Shown piece after piece: positions 1-11,934 of a DNA stretch of 64,000 nt. The position numbers were made by a program, and so were the translations under genes. Where the stretch lies: positions 372,001 to 436,000 of the forward strand of contig CAOLHI010000488.1 of NCBI GenBank assembly GCA_948474755.1, read 5' to 3'. The notes beneath the pieces were generated by a model. The model was given only the letters and a program-made list of their open reading frames with translations, was not told where the DNA came from and ran no database searches. Source of the stretch: Ctenosaura bakeri (lineage: Eukaryota; Chordata; Lepidosauria; Squamata; Iguanidae). How positions within the stretch are numbered: the stretch's first letter is position 1; each line of letters begins with the position of its first letter.

Positions 1-69
1 GAAAATTAACAAACAAAAAGATATCACAAAATGGCTTTGAAAGATCCTTTCAAGAAAGTAGAAAACTTT

Positions 70-132
70 GAGAGAGAGAGAGAGAAAGGGAGGGAGGGAG
101 GGAGGGAGGGAGGGAGGGAGGGAGGGAGGGAA
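70..132. repeat. (GA)n/(GGGA)n microsatellite
   Basis: Purine-only run: about eight GA units followed by about eleven GGGA units, with an A/G-rich tail to about 150. It is a simple repeat, probably polymorphic in length. The all-purine strand could form triplex or quadruplex-like structure. Confidence 0.95.
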
Positions 133-149
133 GGAGAAGGAGGAGAAAG

Positions 150-1205
150 CCCACAGAAAATGGAACAAGTAAACCACATATCCCTATGTTTTGTATTCTA
201 ATAAGCAAAGCCATTAATTATACAGTCCACACTATACTATAGAAGTGATGTTCAGCTATGAGTGAAATAAGAACCAAACGAATGGGATTCCAATGACACC
301 TTATTTTCCTCTTAAAACATTCACTGCACATGGTACTGAACAGTTGTCATTCTCCTTTGGGAACTGAGTGAGTATGCATGTCCTACCTTTTAAAACGGAA
401 GGTTACTTCTACACCAGGCTCTCCATGGATGATATCAGCATCTAGCACTCTTGGGCAACTACCAGCTCCTCAGACTTTGGCAAACCTACCCTAGAATATA
501 TTGGGAAATTAAAATTGTGGACACATTCAAGTCTGGCAGGTCAAATCATCAAAGGCCCCAAGGTTTTAGGGCTACAACCCGAGACCTAAAGACCTGTTAA
601 TGCCACAAACGGTCACCATAGTGATGTTTCAGGGATGGATGCTGATGATGTCACATGGATAGGCCTTGATGATGTAATTAAACATAGTTTATTATGCATC
701 AAACAGAGTTCCTCACAGCATGCCATTCATATTTAAAAAAAAGTCTAACAAATATTTAAAAATTTAAATATTTAAAAATTAAGCTTGCCATGGTAAATGG
801 AAAAATAAGTTTTCCAAGCTCTGCATTAAATAAATATTTTCCCCCAACAATGTTTTTAACAACTTTGCAAAAACAGCTTTTAAAATATGGGAGTTGTAGC
901 CCAGCCAAAGCAACTTTTTGAAGTGAAAGTAAAGTTTTGCAAATTCTATTTTTAATAGGCTGCTCTCATTTTTGCAGATGTGTTATAAGACCCTCACTCC
1001 CCAAATAATAACCATCACAATAATAACACTCTTACCAATAGCATTATTAGTAATTGAAGAGGAGGACATGATGATGATGATGGTGGTGGTTAGTCAGAAG
1101 CAAGTCCCTTTGTGTTTATAGCGTTTTAATATATTAAGAATTCGACATAATTGCACTCATGGTTTTTAGGCTTACTTTGGGCAAAGAAAGAGTTATAGAG
1201 ACAGA
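150..1205. other. Unassigned AT-rich intergenic or intronic DNA
   Basis: I see no coding signal and no repeat family I can name with confidence. There is an AT-rich stretch with several ATTTAAA-type repeats near 730-790 and a short (GAT)n/(GGT)n run near 1070-1092. Confidence 0.5.
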
Positions 1206-1206
1206 A

Positions 1207-1407
1207 GCCATTTCCACACTACACTGTTATAGCACTGTTATTCCACTTTCCACATCCTATAGAATCCTGGGGTTTGCAGTTTAGGGAGGGGCTTTTAAAA
1301 TTCTCAGCTAGAGAGCTCTTTGGTCTCAGTAAACTATAAACCCCAGAATTCCATGGGATGTTGAAAGTGAAATAATAGCACTATAACAGTGTTGCGCAAA
1401 AATAGCC
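1207..1407. mobile_element. MITE family A copy, about 200 bp, near-palindromic
   Basis: The ends are inverted copies of a GGCCATTTCCGCAC-type terminus (left GCCATTTCCACAC, right TGCGCAAAAATAGCC). The two halves fold on each other through CTGTTATAGC, TTATTCCACTTTC, ACATCCTAT and GGGGTTTGCAGTTTAGGG and their reverse complements. The same sequence recurs at 18158, 29715, 35717, 50124 and 53115. It has no coding capacity, so it is a non-autonomous DNA transposon. Family assignment to PIF/Harbinger is inference from 3-bp TWA-like duplications at other copies. Confidence 0.85.
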
Positions 1408-1689
1408 AGAGAGTGATGGGAGGAGAAGGAAGAGATTAAATATCTCTAGGAGAAGTGGAGAGAGAATTTTGCTTTTCACTGTGAATTCAGGCAAAAACAA
1501 ATGCTTCAGATTCTCTTGTTCTTCTTTTTCTGATGGATTTCCAGAGAGAGCGGAAGGTGAGCTGTGTCTGAGAAGAAATCCTTGACGGGATATTTTTACA
1601 GGCTTGAGTGGGTGTGTTTGTTTGCTGGTTTCTGGCCCTGTGCTCTCCCTGAGCACAAATTCTAAAGGGGAGGGGGTGACTAACTGACT

Positions 1690-1915
1690 TGTTAGGGGAA
1701 GGAACTAGCAGCTGCTAGGCCTTTATAACTGCTTCCAGTGATGGCCGCCTTTGGTGAGTGCAGTTTTGCTATACAAGTAGAACAAGAGCTTATTCCTTTT
1801 TTGGTTGAAGCTCTCCTGAGCTTCTCTGCCTGATCACAAAGCCCCAGGAAGGTAGGCACCTGGGGGAAGTAACTAGCAGCCACTATATAATCATAGCCCC
1901 AGTCCTGAAATTTTG
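1690..1915 (+). promoter_or_regulatory. Duplicated block in the CR1 5' leader (probable internal promoter monomers)
   Basis: A block beginning GGGGAAGGAACTAGCAGC near 1694 recurs as GGGGGAAGTAACTAGCAGC near 1861. Both are followed by a TATA-like stretch (CTTTATAACTGC and CTATATAATCATAGC) about 20 bases on. Tandem 5' monomers that act as an internal promoter are known for several LINE families; that role here is inference. Confidence 0.45.
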
Positions 1916-2023
1916 ACAAACAGAGCTTGGCAAACAGGGGTGTTGACTTGGATATTTAGCAGGGGACATTGAGGGGGAAGCCCAGTTTTACTTTTTCTAA
2001 TTCGACTGTCTGGATTATCAAAT

Positions 2024-3063
2024 ATGGATAGTGAGGGAGCTGCTGCAGTCACCTGCAACAGCTGTGGCATGGTTCTTTTCTTGCCCGAAAATGTCATTGG
2101 GTACACCTACTGCAAGTGCAAGCTGGTGGCCTTCTTGGAGGAGAAGATTCAGCAGCCGAAGGGCCATGTTTCTCATCTTTGGATTATTAGGGAGAAGGGG
2201 GATTTCTTGGATAGGGCAGAGAGGACCTTCTTGAAGATGGAAAACACAGGAAACATCACTGACAAGGAAGCCAGTGTGCAAACCCAGAAGTCTGACCCTT
2301 GGAGGAATGTTACACGTAAGAGCAGAAGGGCCAAGAACCGAAGAGAGAGTCTCGAGCTACAGAATCACTTCCAAGTTCTCATAATTATTAATGATGAAGT
2401 AGAACAGCAACAAGAGGAGATCAAACAGCAGCAAGAGGAAGCTGAATAGCAGCAAGAGGAATTCCAACAGCAGCATAACCAACAGTCTCAACCTGAAGAG
2501 AATGTCCAGGCAACCCTCCAAGAATCCTCATGTCGAGTTACCCCAGACAAGCCTCAGAGGAGACGAGCTCTGGTGGTTGAGGACTCCTTGCTGAAAGGAA
2601 TGGAACCAACAATTTGCAACTCTGACAGGATGAATCACGAGGTATGCTGTCTTCCTGGGGCCAAAATCAACAATGTAACAGAAAGGGTGACAAGACTGGT
2701 CAAGCCCACCAACCATAACCCTGCCTTTTGGTTCACATGGGAACCAACAACACTGCAAGGCACAGCTTTCAGTACATCACAAAGGATTATGAGGTTGTGG
2801 GTAGGAAGTTGAAGGACTTCGGTGCGAAGGCTGTGATTTTATCTCTCCTCCTTGTTGAAGGACATGGAACATGAAGAGAGAGAAGAATAGTGGAGGTAAG
2901 GCTCCACAGATGGTGCTGCTGGGAATGATTTGGGGTTTTGGACCACAGTCTGCTTTTGCATGAAGATGGTCTTCTTGCAATGGATGGTGTGCACCTCATA
3001 GCTGTTGGCAGGAATGTTTTTGCTAACAGTCTTGCAAAGATGATCAGGAAGTCTTTAAACTGA
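2024..3063 (+). pseudogene. CR1 ORF1 remnant: zinc-knuckle-like plus SGNH esterase
   Basis: The first open part (2024-2449) starts with a Cys-x2-Cys pair (residues 11 and 14) and a Cys-x-Cys pair (about residues 30 and 32), then basic residues, then a Gln/Glu-rich coiled-coil-like tail cut by an in-frame TAG at 2447-2449. The second part (from 2573) has the esterase block I as VVEDSLLKG, where the usual Gly before Asp-Ser is Glu. The GTND block is spoiled near 2740. The last block is well preserved at 2980-3060, with the catalytic Asp-x-x-His as DGVHL, ending in TGA at 3061. CR1 ORF1 proteins bind RNA and carry a lipase/esterase-like domain. Frameshifts between the blocks show that this one is dead. 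Confidence 0.8.
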
Positions 3064-3149
3064 GTTCGAGTGGGGAAGGTGACAGTATTATTCAGGGCAG
3101 AAATTCAGCAAATGTTGGGCAAGAAACCCCAAATGATATAGATAGAGCA

Positions 3150-5850
3150 GGCCAAGTAATACTAGAGACCAACAGTGAGGGAAAAGCAACTTTAGTAAAG
3201 GGATTGCAGGATGAGCACGTGGTCTTAAATGTCTCTACAATAATGCACAGAGCATGAGGAATAAACAAGATGAACTGGAACTCTTAATACAACAAAATAA
3301 ATATGATGTATAATAAGCATCACTGAAACCTGGTGGGATGAGTCTCATGACTGGAATGTAGTAATAGTAGAGTATAACCTATTTTGCAGAAAGAGACCAA
3401 ACGGAAGGAGGAAGAGTAGCTTTATATGTCAAGGATGTTTTCACTTTGACATAGGGATACCTCCAAGCCAGCTTGACGATTTGGATGATGCTTCCTGGAG
3501 CAGATGACCGCACATTCAAAAAGGAGAGATGCAGTAGTAATGGAAGATTTCAACTATCCTGATATATGTTGGCAGTTGAACTCTGCTAAGAGCACAAGAT
3601 CCAACAAGTTCCTCACTTGCCTTGCAGACAATTTCATGGTCCAGAAGGTGGAAGAACAACAAAGGGATCAACTATTTTAGATCTGATCCTGACCAACAAG
3701 GAGGACCTTGTTAATAGGGTGGAAGTGATCGTTAGGTGGGAGTGACTATGCTCTATTGAAATTTGTCATTCAGTGGGAAGGGGAAGCAAAGTGTAGCCTG
3801 ACATGCACTCTAGACTTTAAAAAAAAAATATTTCTGTAAACTTAGGGAACTACTGGCTGGTCAAGAATACTGAAGGAGAAGGGAGTTCATGATGGGTGGG
3901 AGTTTCTTAAAAGTGAGATACTGAAGGCACAATTCAAAACTGTGCCAATAGTGAGGAAAACATGGCAGGTGTCTAAAGAAACCGGAATGGTTGACTAAAG
4001 AACTCTCAGCTGAGCAAGTATTAAAAGAAACATGCACAGGAAATGGAGGAATGGGGAAATCATCAAAGAGGAATTCAAACAAATAGCCAGGAGATGTAGA
4101 GAGAAGGTCAGAAAAGCTAAAGCACAGAATGAATTCAGGGTTGCCAGAGAGATTAAAAGCAGTAAAAAGGGCTTTTTAAGATCTGTCCACAGCAAAAGGA
4201 AAAACAAGGAAATGATAGGATCGCTATGTAGAGAAGATGGACAAGTATTAAAAGGGGGAAGAGGAAAGGCTTCAACACTTTCTTTTCCTCAGTTTTCTCC
4301 CAAAAGGATAGAAGTACTGAACCTGGGAGGTGGGCAGCAGGTGAGGAAGTGGGGGAAATGCAGCACAGAATAGGTAGAGAAGTATTACAGGAGTACCTGG
4401 CTACACTAGATGAATTCGTCTCCAGGGCCAGACGAATTATATCCAAGGATATTAAAAAGAACTGGCAAAAGTAATTTCAGAACCACTGACAATAATCTTT
4501 GAGAACTCTTGGAGAACAGCAGAAGTCCCAGCAGACTGGAGGAGAGCAAATGTTGTTCCCCCATCTTCAAAAAGGGAAAAAAGAGAACCTAAATAATTAT
4601 CACCCAGTCAGCATGGCATCAATAGCAGGAAAGATCCTAGAGCAGATCATTAAACAATCAGCTTGCAGTTACTTAGAAACCAGTGTCATGATCACTAAAA
4701 GTCAACATGGGTTTCTCAAAAACAAGTCATGACAGATTAATCTTATCTCTTTTTATGACAGAGTTATAAATTTGATAGATAAAGGGAATGCTGTGGATGT
4801 AGCATATCTTGATTTCAGTAAGACCTTTGGCAAAGTTACTCATGACATTCTTGCAAATAAGCTGGTAAAGTACACATTAGACAGTACTACTGTTAGGTGG
4901 ATTTGTAATTGGTTAACTAACCAAACCCAAAGGATGCTCACCGATTGCTGATTTTCATCCTGGAGAGAAGGGACTAGTGGGGTGCCACAGGGTTCTGTCC
5001 TGGGCCCAGTGCTATTCAACATCTTCATCAATGACTTGGATGAAGGAATAAAAAGCATGCTGATCAAATTTGCAGATGATACCAAATTGGGAGGGGTTGC
5101 TAATCCCCAGAGGGTGGGATCAAAATTCAAAATGACCTTGACAGATTTGAGAGCTGGGCCAAAGCTAACAAAATGAATTTCAACAGAGAGAAATGTAAGG
5201 TCCTACCCTTAGGCAGAAAAAAATGGAATGCACAAATATAGGATGGCAGACACGTGGCTGGATAACAGTATGTGTGAAAAAGATCTAGGAGTCTTCGTGG
5301 ACCACAAGCTGAACATGAGTCACTGCGGCAGCCAAGAAAGCCAACATGATTCTTGGTTGCATCACTAGGAGTATGATGTCTAGATCAAGAGAGGTAATGG
5401 TACTACTCTATTCTGCTTTGGTCAGACCTCATCTGGAATACTGTGTCCAGTTCTGGACACCTCATTTCAAGAATAATATTGACCAGCTGTAGCATGTCCA
5501 CAGGAGGCAATCAAAATGGTGAACGGTCTGGAAGCCATGCCCTATGGGGAGTGGCTCAGGGAGCTAGGGACGTTTAGTCTGCAGAAGAGAAGGTTAAGAG
5601 GGGACATGATAGCCATGTTTAAATATTTGAAGGGATGTCATGACAAGGAGGGAGTGGACTTGTTTTCTACAGCTCCAGAGACTAGGACAAGGAGCAATGG
5701 ATTCACACTGCAAGAAAAGAGATTCCACTTAAACCTCAGGAAGAACTTCCTGATGATCAGAGCTGTTTGGCAATGGAATATGCTGCCTCGGAGTGTGGTG
5801 GAGTCTCCTTCCTTGGACATTTTCAAGCAGAGGCTGGGTGGCCATCTGTT
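3150..5850 (+). pseudogene. CR1 ORF2 remnant: endonuclease and reverse transcriptase
   Basis: Recognisable pieces in order are an endonuclease segment (ITETWWDESHDW near 3320-3360 and [13 protein letters not shown] near 3672-3715), an RT finger segment (NNYHPVSMASIAGKILEQII, 4590-4650), the palm motif [18 protein letters not shown] (4985-5037) and the catalytic box FADDTKLGG (about 5069-5095). The C-terminal region [11 protein letters not shown] lies at 5425-5460 and runs into FKQRLGGHLLGML at the stop near 5863. Both catalytic aspartates are kept. The frame is broken by many shifts and stops, so no full protein is made. Confidence 0.85.
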
Positions 5851-5948
5851 GGGAATGCTTTGATGTGGGTTCCTGCATAGCAAAGAGTTGGACTGGATGG
5901 CCCCTGTGGTCTCTTCCAACTCTACGATTCTATGATTCTATGATTCTG

Positions 5949-7079
5949 TACTTCTGTGTTGACCACACTCTGATGTCACCAGGCTTCATGTGTCCCAATG
6001 TTCATTTCCAATTTTTTTGAGTGTATATTTACATATTATATGTGGTTAACCATCTAGAAAAATGCATTTAAGGGTAAGCAATGCTTTTAAGCCCAGCTGT
6101 TACAAAATCATTTTAATGAAAGACAAAAAGTTGTTCAGGAGGATAAAGTTTCTTCATTAGTCATAAAAGCTCCAATATGTGACACTGGCTGTAGACAAAA
6201 ATCTGTGGGTGAGGATGAAGTTGGGAGGGAAGAGAGAATTGAAGGAAAGGGGAAGAGAAGAAATTTCTTCTTTAGGAATGCTAGATGGTGAAAAACAATG
6301 CTGTAAAAGACTTATAGAATAACAAATATTGTCTGTCAAGCATTGCATTTTCACCCTTTTTTCTGATTTTACTTGAAAGGCCTTTGGATTTATAGCTCAG
6401 CTGACCTCTGAGTCGACTAAAATAACATGAGCAATGGCCACTTTTCTTCTCAGAAAGAAGGGTGAAAAAAGATGTTCAGGATGAGTCACTGATCTATATC
6501 ATGTACTGCAAAGTAACTCTTCCTCAAGCTAGCCCAGGGGTAAAAGGCAGGCATATGGCTTCACTCCAACCCAGCACACAGTGTGCATGCTGCTTTCATA
6601 CTAAAACCATACCCTGTCTTTCTCTTGAGTTAATAGTGTGTTTTGATTGTTTTTCAAGGAAGAGAAAGAAAGGCAAGTCAGTGCATATCAGGTCCACAAA
6701 ATATTTTCAAGCTAATCTATATGCTGTGTTAATTAATACAGTATGCAGCTGAACCTCGTTGTCTTTCTTACCCCAAAGTAAACACAAGGACAGGGGCCTG
6801 ATTCACCATGGGTAGGTACACATAAATCCCTCTCTCCACAGACATTTTGCCTCAATTTTAATTTTAATTTCATCCTGCCCACTCCAGAGGCTATAGAAAG
6901 GGGAATTCTGTTGTTGACAATTTTTCTCCCTTTTCTCTCCCCACCACCCAATTAAGAGGGAGAATATTTAAGAAGGGGAGGGAGGCTGGAAGAAAAAAAA
7001 ATAAGTCTTTTTATGTTTGTGTGTTGGTCCTAAGGCAGATTTGGCCAAGTGTTCTCTCTTTGGATTAAAAAAAAAAAAA
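5949..7079. other. Unassigned non-coding DNA
   Basis: AT-rich unique-looking sequence downstream of the CR1 insertion. The two open frames here (6157-6354 minus, 6462-6752 plus) have no recognisable domains and look like chance. A poly(A) run at 7066-7080 borders the LTR region. Confidence 0.45.
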
Positions 7080-8037
7080 GATGAAGCCCAGGTGCAGTTT
7101 AGCGTTTTGGCTGCATAGTGAAGAGGGAATATATAGCATTTGTGTTACTCCACTGGAGAAACCCTATCCTGGGGTCTACAATTTTGATATTAAAATACAA
7201 TTCTGTGCACCAAAGAGGTCCCCCGAAGGGGCATGTAGGCAGGCACCGTCGAGAGACCAAAAACCAAGTCATACCAGTAAAATACCCAGTCACGTAGCCC
7301 CAGGAGACCTCAAGATGTGTAAACCCACAATAAACAAAGAGTCCTCAGCCCCAAGATGCCGACTTGAGGGGATTAGCATGTTTGCCTCAAGTTGAGCAAA
7401 TATTCCATCAAGCAAGGACCATTTACATGAAGTCACACCACAAACTAACACAGCCGAAGATCCTGAGACTCTGGCAACACCTTGCAATCCCATCACACAA
7501 AGGAAATTACCAGTGTGGAGCTTTGTGCCATTGTTCTCCCCGGGAAAGGATTAGTCCTCCAGGTACTTTCCCACCTACAAATAGTCCCAGTTTTTGAACA
7601 GTTCTTTGGATCACTCCCAGTCATCCCATCAGACCGTTTCTCCATCAGTTGAGTGATCCCCTCAGCCCTCTCCATGCTGAACCCCACTTCTCCACTGCCT
7701 TCCCGCACCCAGGACTTCAGGAAAAGGTGCAGTATTACCTCAACTACACCCCTTCAATACCCCCATGTCCAATTTCCTCTCTTTTGATTCTTAATAGCTC
7801 TTGGGTGCGTGTGTGAGTGATTGTGTTGCTGCATGAGATTTTCATTCAATAAAATCATTTATTGGAAATTTTTGTTTGGTTTTTGGCTTGGCCTGACCCC
7901 GTAAAAACTGGGTAAAAAGACCCCGCTAGGTTATCCTGCCTCTTGCATTGCTATTGCTTGTGCTCTGGCTAGTTTCCATTCCCCATCACGTGGAGCACAG
8001 TGAGGTGCCCCAAGGGACCCCCGAAATTAGGGTAACA
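7080..8037 (+). mobile_element. Solo LTR, + orientation (LTR family 1)
   Basis: The right end is sharp: CCCGAAATTAGGGTAACA ends in CA at 8037. AATAAA near 7849 would be the polyadenylation signal. A degenerate TATA-like stretch (CTACAAATAG) lies near 7573. The reverse complement of this right end matches the start of the segment at 9475, which independently supports an LTR. No internal retroviral genes follow, so it is a solo LTR. The 5' boundary near 7080 is a guess from a TG after a poly(A) run. Confidence 0.6.
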
Positions 8038-8655
8038 TTTGGGATTGTATTCATGATACCAGAATACCCCAGGTTGGCTATTCACAAACTCTAAAGACAA
8101 AATAAGATGTGATATTAACAGGGTGAATGCGAGGAAGATTAACTTTTTTTTTTTACACAGAAAAAGAGGAAGAAACCAACCATTTGCTCCTCCTTTGCTT
8201 TCACTGAAAATCGTCCCCTTGCAGAAGATATTTACTCTGAGAAAGAAACCACTTTTCAGTCAATTGGGGCTTCCTTCTTAGTGCAAATGGTGGCTAAAGG
8301 GGAAGACTACCCAAAGCAACTAGACTTCCCTACTGTTAGGTAGTGTGCAGTGGGCTCTCCTTCATCAAAGTTTTTAAAGGAGAGGTTGGCTGACCATCTA
8401 TTGGGGGAGTTTCAGCTGTGAATTGCTGCATCACAGTGGGTTCATTACATGGTTGTGAAGTTCCTTTCAACTTTGTGACTATGATTTTGCTTGTTTTATT
8501 AGATATTTCATCAAAACTCTTAGGAACAAAGAAACTGAACAAAAAGAAAACCAGAAAACAACCACTAATAAGTATGCATCCATCAAGATGAAAAAACAAA
8601 CAAAGAGCAGTACTATACACCATACACTAAAAACTAAACTAATCTAATTAAGAAA
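8038..8655. other. Unassigned non-coding DNA between LTR and microsatellite
   Basis: Around 8336-8480 the sequence (GAGAGGTTGGCTGACCATCT, then TTGTGACTATGATT) resembles a diverged CR1 3' end on the + strand. The rest is unassigned. Confidence 0.4.
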
Positions 8656-8706
8656 GGGGAAGGAAGGAAGGAAGGAAGGAAGGAAGGAAGGAAGGAAGGA
8701 AGGAAG
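8656..8706. repeat. (GGAA)n microsatellite
   Basis: About twelve to thirteen uninterrupted GGAA units. GGAA arrays are ETS-factor binding platforms in mammals; any such role here is untested. Confidence 0.95.
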
Positions 8707-8877
8707 ATGTTTAAAAGATAGGATCCTGTTTTTCCAGAGCTTTGACAACATTATCTTAAAAAAAAAAATCTAACTAATAATATCTTTTAATACTTCCGTT
8801 ACTATCTTTTCCAAAATGCTTAATAAACAGTGAATAGTGACTCCTACTATTGGTAAGTGGCATTCTTAGGATGATTC

Positions 8878-8935
8878 TTAGAATCATGGAGCTGGAATAG
8901 ACCACAGGGAACATTGACTCCAACCCCCTGTCATG
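8878..8935 (-). mobile_element. CR1 3'-end stub, minus strand
   Basis: AGAATCATGGAGCTGGAATAG followed by CTCCAACCCCCTGTCATG is the reverse complement of the CR1 3' terminus seen at 5880-5948. Only about 60 bases remain. It abuts an L1 tail at 8936. Confidence 0.75.
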
Positions 8936-9200
8936 AAGTAATACATCATCGTTCTTTTTCTTGCAAAAAGCTTATTAAAGATTTCCAGTCTTTCACAAAA
9001 GACATCATCAATTTTTCCTTTATTAATATTGTCAATTTATCCATCTCATCTAAAAATAACAATTTTATCAGCAATTCATCTTTTGTTGGGATCCCTATGC
9101 TCTTCTACTTCTCTGCAAATAGGAGTCATGCTCTGGTGGTTAAACATTGTAATATTTTGCCATACTTCTCAAGCTGATCTTTCAATAGACTTAGCAAGTA
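8936..9200 (-). mobile_element. L1-type LINE ORF2 3' fragment, minus strand
   Basis: Read on the minus strand it gives DKLTILIKEKLMMSFVKDWK, the C-terminal DWK-type end of L1 ORF2. The nucleotide string TTTCCAGTCTTTCA recurs at the same relative place in the larger L1 copy at 44.3 kb. It is heavily 5'-truncated with no intact frame. Confidence 0.6.
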
Positions 9201-9474
9201 CATTTCTGTCAGAGAGATGGTGGATGATGGGCGCTACACAAAAACCTCCGTAGCACTTCCCTCCAGCACTGAGCTCTGGCAAAACAGTTTACCAGAGTCA
9301 AGTGTTTGAAAAATCACCATATAGCAGAGTTTTACTCACACAGCTTAGAAGCGTCCCAGCAGAATATTTAACATTAGCAGCAAAGCCCTGAAGCCAGGAA
9401 AAATGCTCCCACGCAATGTTATCTTCCAACAGGAAGCTTTTACTTTCCAGTTATGATACAGACATATATACAGT

Positions 9475-10400
9475 TGTTACCCTGATTTCTGGGGGTCCTG
9501 TGAGGGACACCTAGGTGCGCTCCAAATCACAAAGGTGGGAATTAGTCAAAAGATCACAAGCTAGCAATACAAGAGGCAGGGCAATGGAGCGAGATCTTTT
9601 ACCCAATGTCTACCGGGTCAGGCTGAGTCAAGAAGCAAACAGAAGTGAAATATTGTTGTTGTTATTAAAATACAGCCAAACAAGTGTATGCAACACACTC
9701 ACACAGAGAACTATAGAAATAAAAAGGTTGGAGTGGGATAGAGGGATTTTTAGAGGAGGTTTTTGGTATGGGTAATACTACACCTTTCCTGAAGCCCGGG
9801 TAGTCTGAAGAAGAAGCTCATGGATATGAGGATTCTCAGTACGTGGAGCTGAGGGGAAGGCTTGCCAAGCAAAGTGGCAGCAAGGCGGGATGGAAGTCGG
9901 GAGCGATCCAAGGAAGCGCTCAAAGTCAGGGGTTCTTATAGGGGAAAATGTGGCCCTAGGCTAGTCTGTACTTGGGGAAAACAATGAGTTTCGGGCTGGA
10001 GACAAAGCCTCCTAGCATGCATACATAATGTGGTAATTGCCTTGAGGTCTCCTGAAGCGGTGGGTCAGCTATTTCTGGTCTGCCTGTATTTCTGTGGAAT
10101 ATTACAACGATTAGCAGCCATGCCTGTATGCGAGCTTGTCCGGGGCCCCCGCAAGCATGTGGAGAACAGAGGGGTATAGTAGGCCAAATTATTGATATCA
10201 AACTGATATCTAATATCCCACTGATATCTAATATCCCACAAGTCTGGGCTAGAAACTACAGTAACATAGTCCTCCAACGGAGTATCAGCATTCCACAGCA
10301 TGCGAAGATATGCATCCAACATAGCCTCCGGCCACTCCTTCAGACATCAAGAGGGTGCAGTTGGCTAGAACACACTTCCTTATATACATACATTTCTGAC
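9475..10400 (-). mobile_element. Solo LTR, minus orientation (LTR family 1)
   Basis: It starts TGTTACCCTGATTTCTGGGG, the reverse complement of the right end of the LTR at 8037. Shared blocks continue (CAAGAGGCAGG, TTTTACCCA, GGGTCAGGC, CTTGAGGTCTCCTG) in the same order, with divergence. On the minus strand CCCTATAAGAACCCC (about 9932-9946) is a clear TATA-type promoter element. The sequence outside the LTR end differs from that beside the first LTR, so these are separate insertions rather than one provirus. The far boundary is approximate. Confidence 0.6.
10195..10232. repeat. Short tandem repeat with GATATC units
   Basis: The unit CTGATATCTAATATCCCA occurs twice in direct tandem inside the minus-strand LTR. 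Confidence 0.8.
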
Positions 10401-11934
10401 GCAACTCTAGCCAACCTTGCTAGATGTATGATGCAACCTTCCTGCCCTGGTTACACAACCCAATGACTCATGCAGGTATTACAAGGGATTGCATCATCCA
10501 CTGTCTTCCCCAGGTGCAAACCTTAACGTACATCATGTATATTTTATTTGGACCTAGGTTCTGTTCAACCTTTCCTCACAATTTCCAGCATCAGTGGAAC
10601 CTCAGCTTTCAAAGGTATTCTGTGATTTCCTTGCCCACACCCTGGAATCCCAGTGCTATTCTCTCTGTGCAGAGCTTCCATCTACTTCTTAAAACACGTC
10701 AGTTCACTGAATTTGTCCAATTATATCCATTCCTAACTGGGCTCTAATACTATGCAGAGCCTAATACTATGCAAATGGGAATGGGCACAGTTCCATATTC
10801 ATCAAGCATTAAGGACTCTGATTGTGAACTGGTTCTGTCTTATTTTTCACAGAATTTCTCTATCAATTTCTTCAGGGGCAGATGCAGTCCCCTAGCTGTT
10901 CCTCCTAAGCCCATAACCATTCATTTCTGAAGTTGGAGAACATCTGCAGCTTATAAGCTAGCCTGTTGTCCCAGGTGTTTTGAAAGACACAATCCCATTG
11001 TCAGTAAGGAAATAAGACTGAATTGCCAATCCAACTGGTTACAATATGTGGAATGAATGCTATTTTGTGCTTTTTCCCAGACAAGAAAATATGTTGTGAT
11101 ATCCCTTGTTATTCTATTCCCAGCCTCAAGTTGTGTGCCTGTGTGGTGATGGTGGGAACTCAGGCCAAAATACATTTTGCAGTTAGTGCTTGTTATCAGC
11201 AAAACAAATACAGATCTCATCAAGATGCCAGTTTCAGATGGCCAAGTCTGTAACAAAATCTTTTATATGGTGATAACCTAATACCTCTGCTGAAGAATTA
11301 AAAAGAAAACCTGCAGTAGTTTGTCGTAAGGTGGACCTCATATACTTTTTAATGCATCACTGCTTTTGATAATGGGCTTTTAGACACATGGGTCATAAAG
11401 TTAGATTTCCCATTTAGATAAGATATTATTTACTGTTAAAAACTCGAGGTTTGTTCACTCCTGACATGGCATTTTTTAAAAATGTAGGTATTAAGTAACC
11501 ACAATAACCCAAGCATTTTATGCTCATGCGCAGAGGAAAATTTTCTTCCTTAACTAAATGTCACACAAGCCATAATCTGAACCTTTTCTTTTGTTGAAAT
11601 CTCTGGGGGTTTATTGATTTATTTAATATTTTAATCACTTATATGCTACCCTACCTAGCTCCCAGTTTTTCAACCAGTTTTTAACAAGAATACAAACATA
11701 TTGCAAATATATACTACAATGTAAATGAACAGTAAGACAAAAGGAACACAAAAATAATGACAAAGATAAAACAAATTAGAGCTGGAACAAATGTTAAATA
11801 ATGAAGATACCATAAATACAAGAGTAGCCAAGGTGATTTAAAAAATCAAGTTAACTAAAAGAGCACAAATATCTCAGTTTTAGCTTTCAAAACCCAAGCT
11901 TCTTCGTCAGGGATGAGAATGCCATTGGTAGTGG
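10400..11934. other. Unassigned non-coding DNA
   Basis: No domain-bearing frame. Sequence near 11620-11720 (ATTTATTGATTTATTT, then ATGCTACCCTACC) resembles the AT-rich 3' end of a LINE-derived repeat but is too diverged to name. Confidence 0.4.

Larger units (their letters stand above)
1540..5948 (+). mobile_element. CR1-type LINE, nearly full-length, inactivated
   Basis: A single non-LTR retrotransposon of the CR1 clade running left to right: a leader with duplicated blocks, an ORF1 remnant, an ORF2 remnant with apurinic endonuclease and reverse transcriptase, and the diagnostic CR1 3' end, where TTGGACTGGATGGCC is followed by repeats of ATTCTATG. CR1 proteins copy the element's RNA into DNA at a nicked target. 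Both reading frames carry several stops and frameshifts, so it cannot move itself. Most CR1 copies are only 3' stubs, so a copy still reaching into the 5' leader is less usual. The exact 5' boundary is uncertain. Confidence 0.85.

Noticed and set aside
7080..10400. Single provirus with two LTRs
   Set aside because: The LTRs are in opposite orientation, the intervening 1.4 kb contains only CR1, L1 and microsatellite pieces, and no gag, pol or env similarity is visible.
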